NCBI RefSeq assembly: GCF_022539665.2
Contig: NC_081336.1
Location: forward strand, 2,790,001 to 2,854,000
DNA from: Daphnia carinata
Taxonomy: Eukaryota; Arthropoda; Branchiopoda; Diplostraca; Daphniidae
Direction of reading: 5' to 3'
DNA: 64,000 nt
Part shown: piece after piece, positions 59,776-64,000 of the stretch
Numbering within the stretch: position 1 is the first letter of the stretch
Layout of the letters: every line of letters begins with the position of its first letter
Translations under genes and position numbers: made by a program
The notes under the pieces: generated by a model
What the model was told of the DNA's origin: nothing
Databases searched by the model: none
The model's input: the letters and a program-made list of their open reading frames with translations, nothing else

Positions 59776-62700
59776 GGCCAAGACGGTATAGCCACAAGGA
59801 AGAAGGTTGGGCAATTTTTACAAAAAGAAATTTGAAAAAGTTTGTGTTTGTTTCCAAAGAATTCGAGTGGATTATTATTTTTCCTTTAACGTTTAACTAT
59901 AGAGAAACACTGGACCTCCCACAGTTGTCGATTTCGTGTGACATTTCTAGCCCCCCTCCTTTTTTTTTTTCGTCCCGTCCTTTTTAAAACTCAATTCCCT
60001 AAGAAAAATGAAGAAAAAAAAAAGGCATAGGGGAAATCGAAATTGACATCATCCTATCAAATAAAAAAAAAAAAAAAAAAAGAATAGGAACGGCCTTATA
60101 AATTCGTCTTGGCCGTATGATGTAGATATAAAAAAAAAAAGGTGTACACATGTGTGTACATCATCATATACATAAGAGCATTAGATGATATGGCCCAATA
60201 AATCATCAGGCCATGTAAGGGGTTATGACGTGTCCGGCGGCCATATGACTGGAACCTTTTCTCTTTTTTTTTTTTTTTGGCTACTTCAAAAAACCCCACC
60301 ATTACAATCGAAACGCCAATTTGTTAGAAAAAAAAAGCAAGTCCCCAATCCAAAAAAAACGAAAGATCCATTTTCAAATTGACGCCCACATCGTTTAAAG
60401 CTTTTCTGAGGATTCAAAACATGCCGCCCAGGGATCAAAACAACACAAAAAAAAAATGTCAGCGATATGAATCGGTTTTTAGTAAGAAGAATTCGAAGGA
60501 GGCCATGGATGACGTCACAAATGAATACGAAAGAGAAAAAGGATCACATCTTGTTTCTTTCTGCGGCCGCTGGTTCATCATGACCATCATCATACACGTC
60601 GTGGTCATTCCGTTATTTTCTCTTTTTCTTTCTGGCGTCTTGAAAATGCTTTTATTTATTTATAGCACCAGCAGAAAAACGCAAAAAAAAAAAAAAAAAG
60701 AAAATAGAGAGAGATGAAGGTTTGAGGGGGGGAGGACTACGAATAAATAATAATAAAGACACCACACCAACGAGAGTTATTGCGCTCCGGGATGTTTACG
60801 ACGCAAACAGGGCGCGTCCCATCATTTCATCTACTTTTGGGCATATCATATAGAGAGAGAGAGACTCGACACAAATGAATTTCTAATTTGCATATTTTAT
60901 GATTAGCCAAGCATTATTTAGAAATTAGTTAACGCTCCAAGCTATTTATGTTTTGTTTTTTATTCTAATTAAAAAAAAAAATTTGTTCAAACTGAAATTC
61001 CGCAAGAAGAAATTTCCAATTGAACAAGATTTTATTTTTCTTCAGAGTTCATTGTTGAGATGTGCCGAAAAATGTTTCACCTGGTCAGAAATTAAAAAGG
61101 ATTTGAAAGAGAAAAAAAAAAAAAAATGAAATAGTACGCGTCCGACGCATAGACGCTAATGGATGTGTGAAGGGCTCGATACATTCCATCACGTATCCCA
61201 GGTGAGCAAAAGAAAAACATTAAAGAGTACCAAAATAGATCAAAGCGATCGCATTGATGATAGAACCGAGCAAATGCAAAACAAGGTAGCCGTTTTCGCA
61301 CGTCCAACCCGGTACCGAAAATTCAAAGAGTCGGCGTATGTGTGTGTGTGTATTCAATAACGAAACAATAGGTGGATAGCGAACCATTGATCCATATCGA
61401 ACGCGCATTCAAAATTCCTTAAAACTTAATTTTCCGAATTTAAGGGCGGCCTCCTAAAAAATACAAACGCGTTTCCGATATCCTGGAACACTAGCAGCCA
61501 ATCATTGCAATGAATTTTTTGCTTTTCAATTTAAAGTCAAATTTTAGTCTGAACTTGGCCACCAGTCCGCAACATTGAGGATGTTGCCAACTCTTTTCCA
61601 CACACAAAGAAAAACGAAATGCCAATACTTTAATAATCCGCACCGACAACAGGATGAGCCTTTAAGAAAAGAACTTTTGAGGCTAGCCAAGTTAACAACA
61701 ACAAAAAATCAAAAAGTTTTCTTTTTTTTTCTTCTTCCAGCCAGTCCGTCAAGCGCCACCTTTATTCCTGAATTTTTTTGTTTCATTTAATCCGTTTTGC
61801 CGCCCCATTCTATTCTTCTTTTTTTTTTGCGCTCTCCAAGGAGAAAAGAATGTCTCATGAAAAAAAATAAAAATTCCCTGCAAAGTCGGACATATCCAGC
61901 CTCCGCTTTTTGGCTGGACATCGCCATACGTCCCCCCCCCCCCCAAAAAAAAAAAAAATTTGTTGAAGTCTAGTCTCCATTTTTAAAATAAAAAAAGGAA
62001 GAAGGGCGTGCCCAATAAACGTGTAACGGCTGGCTGATTTCTGTCGCCAAAAAATATAAAACAAAGTCAAAAGAAAAAGGTCAGAATGATCGATTGATTG
62101 CCTAATAATAACGTGTCATTTACACGAATTGTATTTTTATTTCACTCAACACATTTTTATTTGTTTTCTCTTGATCGTTGAGCAGACAAAAAAAAAATAA
62201 TAAAAAAAAACTACAAGAAGCCTATCAAAAAAAATCCCCGTTCTCTACGATAACGGAAAGAGTTCGGGAAGTACGCCCCACTGAACATTTCATCGCATCC
62301 GTTCGCCTCGAAACCTTGGCCGAAATAACAAACGAAATTTCTCGAAGAAAAAAAGAAATCCAATGTTTTTCTTGGACTGATGCAGCGTGACCATTGTTGC
62401 TGTGACCAGTTGTCCAGCAACACACAAAAAAAAAAAATAAAGAGACACGGTGTGCAACTGGTTGGACAAGCCAACAGAGGCAGACACCATCATAAACAAT
62501 CAAAGCGTGGCAATGGCCCGAAGAGACAACCGATCCAATTCCAAACAGTCCCAAACAGAGAGTCGGCACACAGTTTCCCACCGATCAATATTGAACTGCA
62601 ACCTCTTTTTTCTTTTCTACCTAACCCCGACATGTTTGCGTTGGAGCAGTGCACGTCTCTCTCTCTGTTCCCAGCGTACATGCCGACAAGTGTCGGTAGC

Positions 62701-64000
62701 CGTGAAAGATTGACAGGTCACACAACTTGTTGGCTTTGACTTGTTTCGAAACGCAATTCGATTCGCGTGGAACATAAAAAAACAAAAACGCAAGAACGAA
62801 TTGTGTTGTCGCAGTGTGTGTGTAGACAAGAAGAAGGCGGCTCGCGCCCGTGACCAATTTCGTTTCAACAGCTTGGAATAAAGCAAAATGTCTTCTAGAA
62901 ATGTCAGCAAATATTGAATTTCTTTAGCGTTAATTTTTTTTTTTAAACTCAATGTTCAATCAATTGCGATCAACAGGAGAGCATGAATCAAAATGCCTTG
63001 TCTCTAATCAATTTCTTTTCAATTAGAAAAGAAAAGATGATTCCTTCAATTAACAACGTCAATTCTCAAAACAATCAAGCAGAAAAACAAATCTACTCTG
63101 GGAACTAAAGAAAAAAAATGAAGACATTTCAAAAACCCAATTATCCCAAAATTGAGTCACTATCCCCCCCCCCCATTTATTTTTTTTTCCAATCCAGTAG
63201 TATCTGCCATTTTGTTTTTTATTACTAAAGTCAGAACCATCCTTATATAGACATAATCCAGCCCTTCCAATGCGTATTGGCATTTCGAGAGAGATACACA
63301 CTACCATCTCAAAAAAAAAACACAAAAAAAAAACTCAAAGTTCACACGCTCTTCGTCGATTGGTGCCTCCCAACTCAAACCATATCACAAACATATCCAT
63401 AGAATGGAACGAAGGAAAAAAAAAAAGGAGGCGGAGTGCTGTTCCATACACACAACACGTACGCACAAGGAGCCCTTTATTTTTATTTTTTTTTTTTTTT
63501 TTCTCGGACTGTTGTCGGTTTCTGCGGCTGAGGCGGCGGCTTTCGAGACACAACTTGTAACCGACTGCATCGGAGTAAATAGTACGACTTTGCCTATTAA
63601 ACAAGACCCTCTCTCTCTCTCTCTATGACCGAACGGTTTGATGGGAGCAAAGAACAACATGCCAACCACTAAACAAGATACGGGACAAAAAAAAAGGGAG
63701 AAGAGGGGACAGTGTACACACCCACCATATCTAACGTGAGAAAAAGGAAAATACGAAGAGAAGCTGTCAAACAAGAGCTGCACGCTCGGCCTTGTTTGGC
63801 TACGCTCTGAAAGATTTTACGAGGTAAGGTCCTCTTCTTCGATGCGGTTTTTTCTTTCTTTCGATGGATTGGATAGAAAAAAAGGAGGCACAATATTGTG
63901 CGCATCACTTCAAACCGTGCCCTTGTTTTTAACCCTCAATCGATACGCACACAAGAGAAACAACCCGACACAAGAGAACTTCCACGGCTAACCCAATAAA
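55400..64000. other. Gene-free, homopolymer-rich region
   Basis: About 8.6 kb with no frame longer than about 135 codons and none with recognisable content. Long A or T runs (10 to about 29 bases) recur every 100-200 bases, for example 55,749, 56,024, 57,590, 58,534, 59,745, 60,063 and 63,488. C or G runs of 8-13 also occur (55,417, 57,337, 58,798, 59,379, 61,931, 63,164). Short CT/GA and GT microsatellites lie near 60,852, 61,340 and 63,611. Some AT-rich stretches (about 60,880-60,960) are complex rather than repetitive. It could be a very long UTR or an intron of a gene outside the window. No splice-linked exon was found, so function is undecided. Confidence 0.5.
55740..56700. repeat. Dense A-run cluster
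   Basis: Within about 1 kb there are more than ten A runs of 9-20 bases on the plus strand (55,749, 55,850, 56,024, 56,192, 56,289 and others), with few T runs until 56,620. This is a clear strand bias in homopolymers. Confidence 0.75.

Noticed and set aside
59549-59857. 102-codon minus-strand frame in the homopolymer region
   Set aside because: Built around poly(T)-derived Phe runs.
63385-63783. 132-codon minus-strand frame at the right end
   Set aside because: Crosses an A/T run and a (CT)n repeat; no motif or splice support.

Overview
This is nuclear DNA of a crustacean, almost certainly a water flea (Daphnia). The evidence is many introns of about 55-70 bp with GT-AG ends, TATA boxes followed about 30 bp later by TCAGT initiators, RR-type cuticle proteins, a two-domain Daphnia-type extracellular haemoglobin, and AT-rich intergenic DNA with homopolymer runs. 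The large single-copy genes are recognisable at protein level. Exon boundaries below were built by hand, and nearly all phases close exactly.

Left part (1-31 kb). A partial cuticle gene (-) is followed by glucose-6-phosphate isomerase (2.9-5.7 kb, 14 exons), an orphan rhodopsin-like GPCR (6.3-7.6 kb) and a second cuticle gene (-, 8.9-9.4 kb). After a gap come glucose-6-phosphatase (12.9-14.3 kb), a THAP zinc-finger gene with a GC-AG intron (14.9-17.0 kb) and a small secreted or membrane protein (-, 17.5-18.2 kb). Three identical tRNA-Glu(CTC) genes follow (18.8-19.3 kb), then the very large LYST/mauve BEACH gene (19.9-30.8 kb, 16 exons). Two enzymes that act on glucose-6-phosphate lie within 8 kb of each other.

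Middle part (31-54 kb). MAX (bHLH-LZ, -) lies convergent to LYST. Next is a single-pass membrane protein with a PPxY motif. Then come three tandem (-) copies of an unrecognised secreted protein family, with a fourth copy at 53-54 kb. Each copy has a signal peptide, two Thr/Val/Ser-rich modules with four conserved cysteines, and a dibasic RRKR site between them. I consider this family the most interesting system in the window. Also here are an RR-1 cuticle gene (42.3-42.9 kb), scattered exons of unrecognised genes (45.3, 48.6-49.3 and 49.7-50.4 kb), and a haemoglobin gene with two lesions (50.9-52.5 kb).

Between 45.5 and 47.5 kb lies a block of unusual non-coding DNA: three stacked hairpins, three tRNA-like sequences, a TTAA-flanked foldback element with terminal inverted repeats, and a GC-rich 23-bp minisatellite.

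Right part (54-64 kb). I see no supportable gene. From about 55.5 kb the sequence is packed with long A and T runs and some C/G runs. It could be a very long UTR, an intron or plain intergenic DNA.
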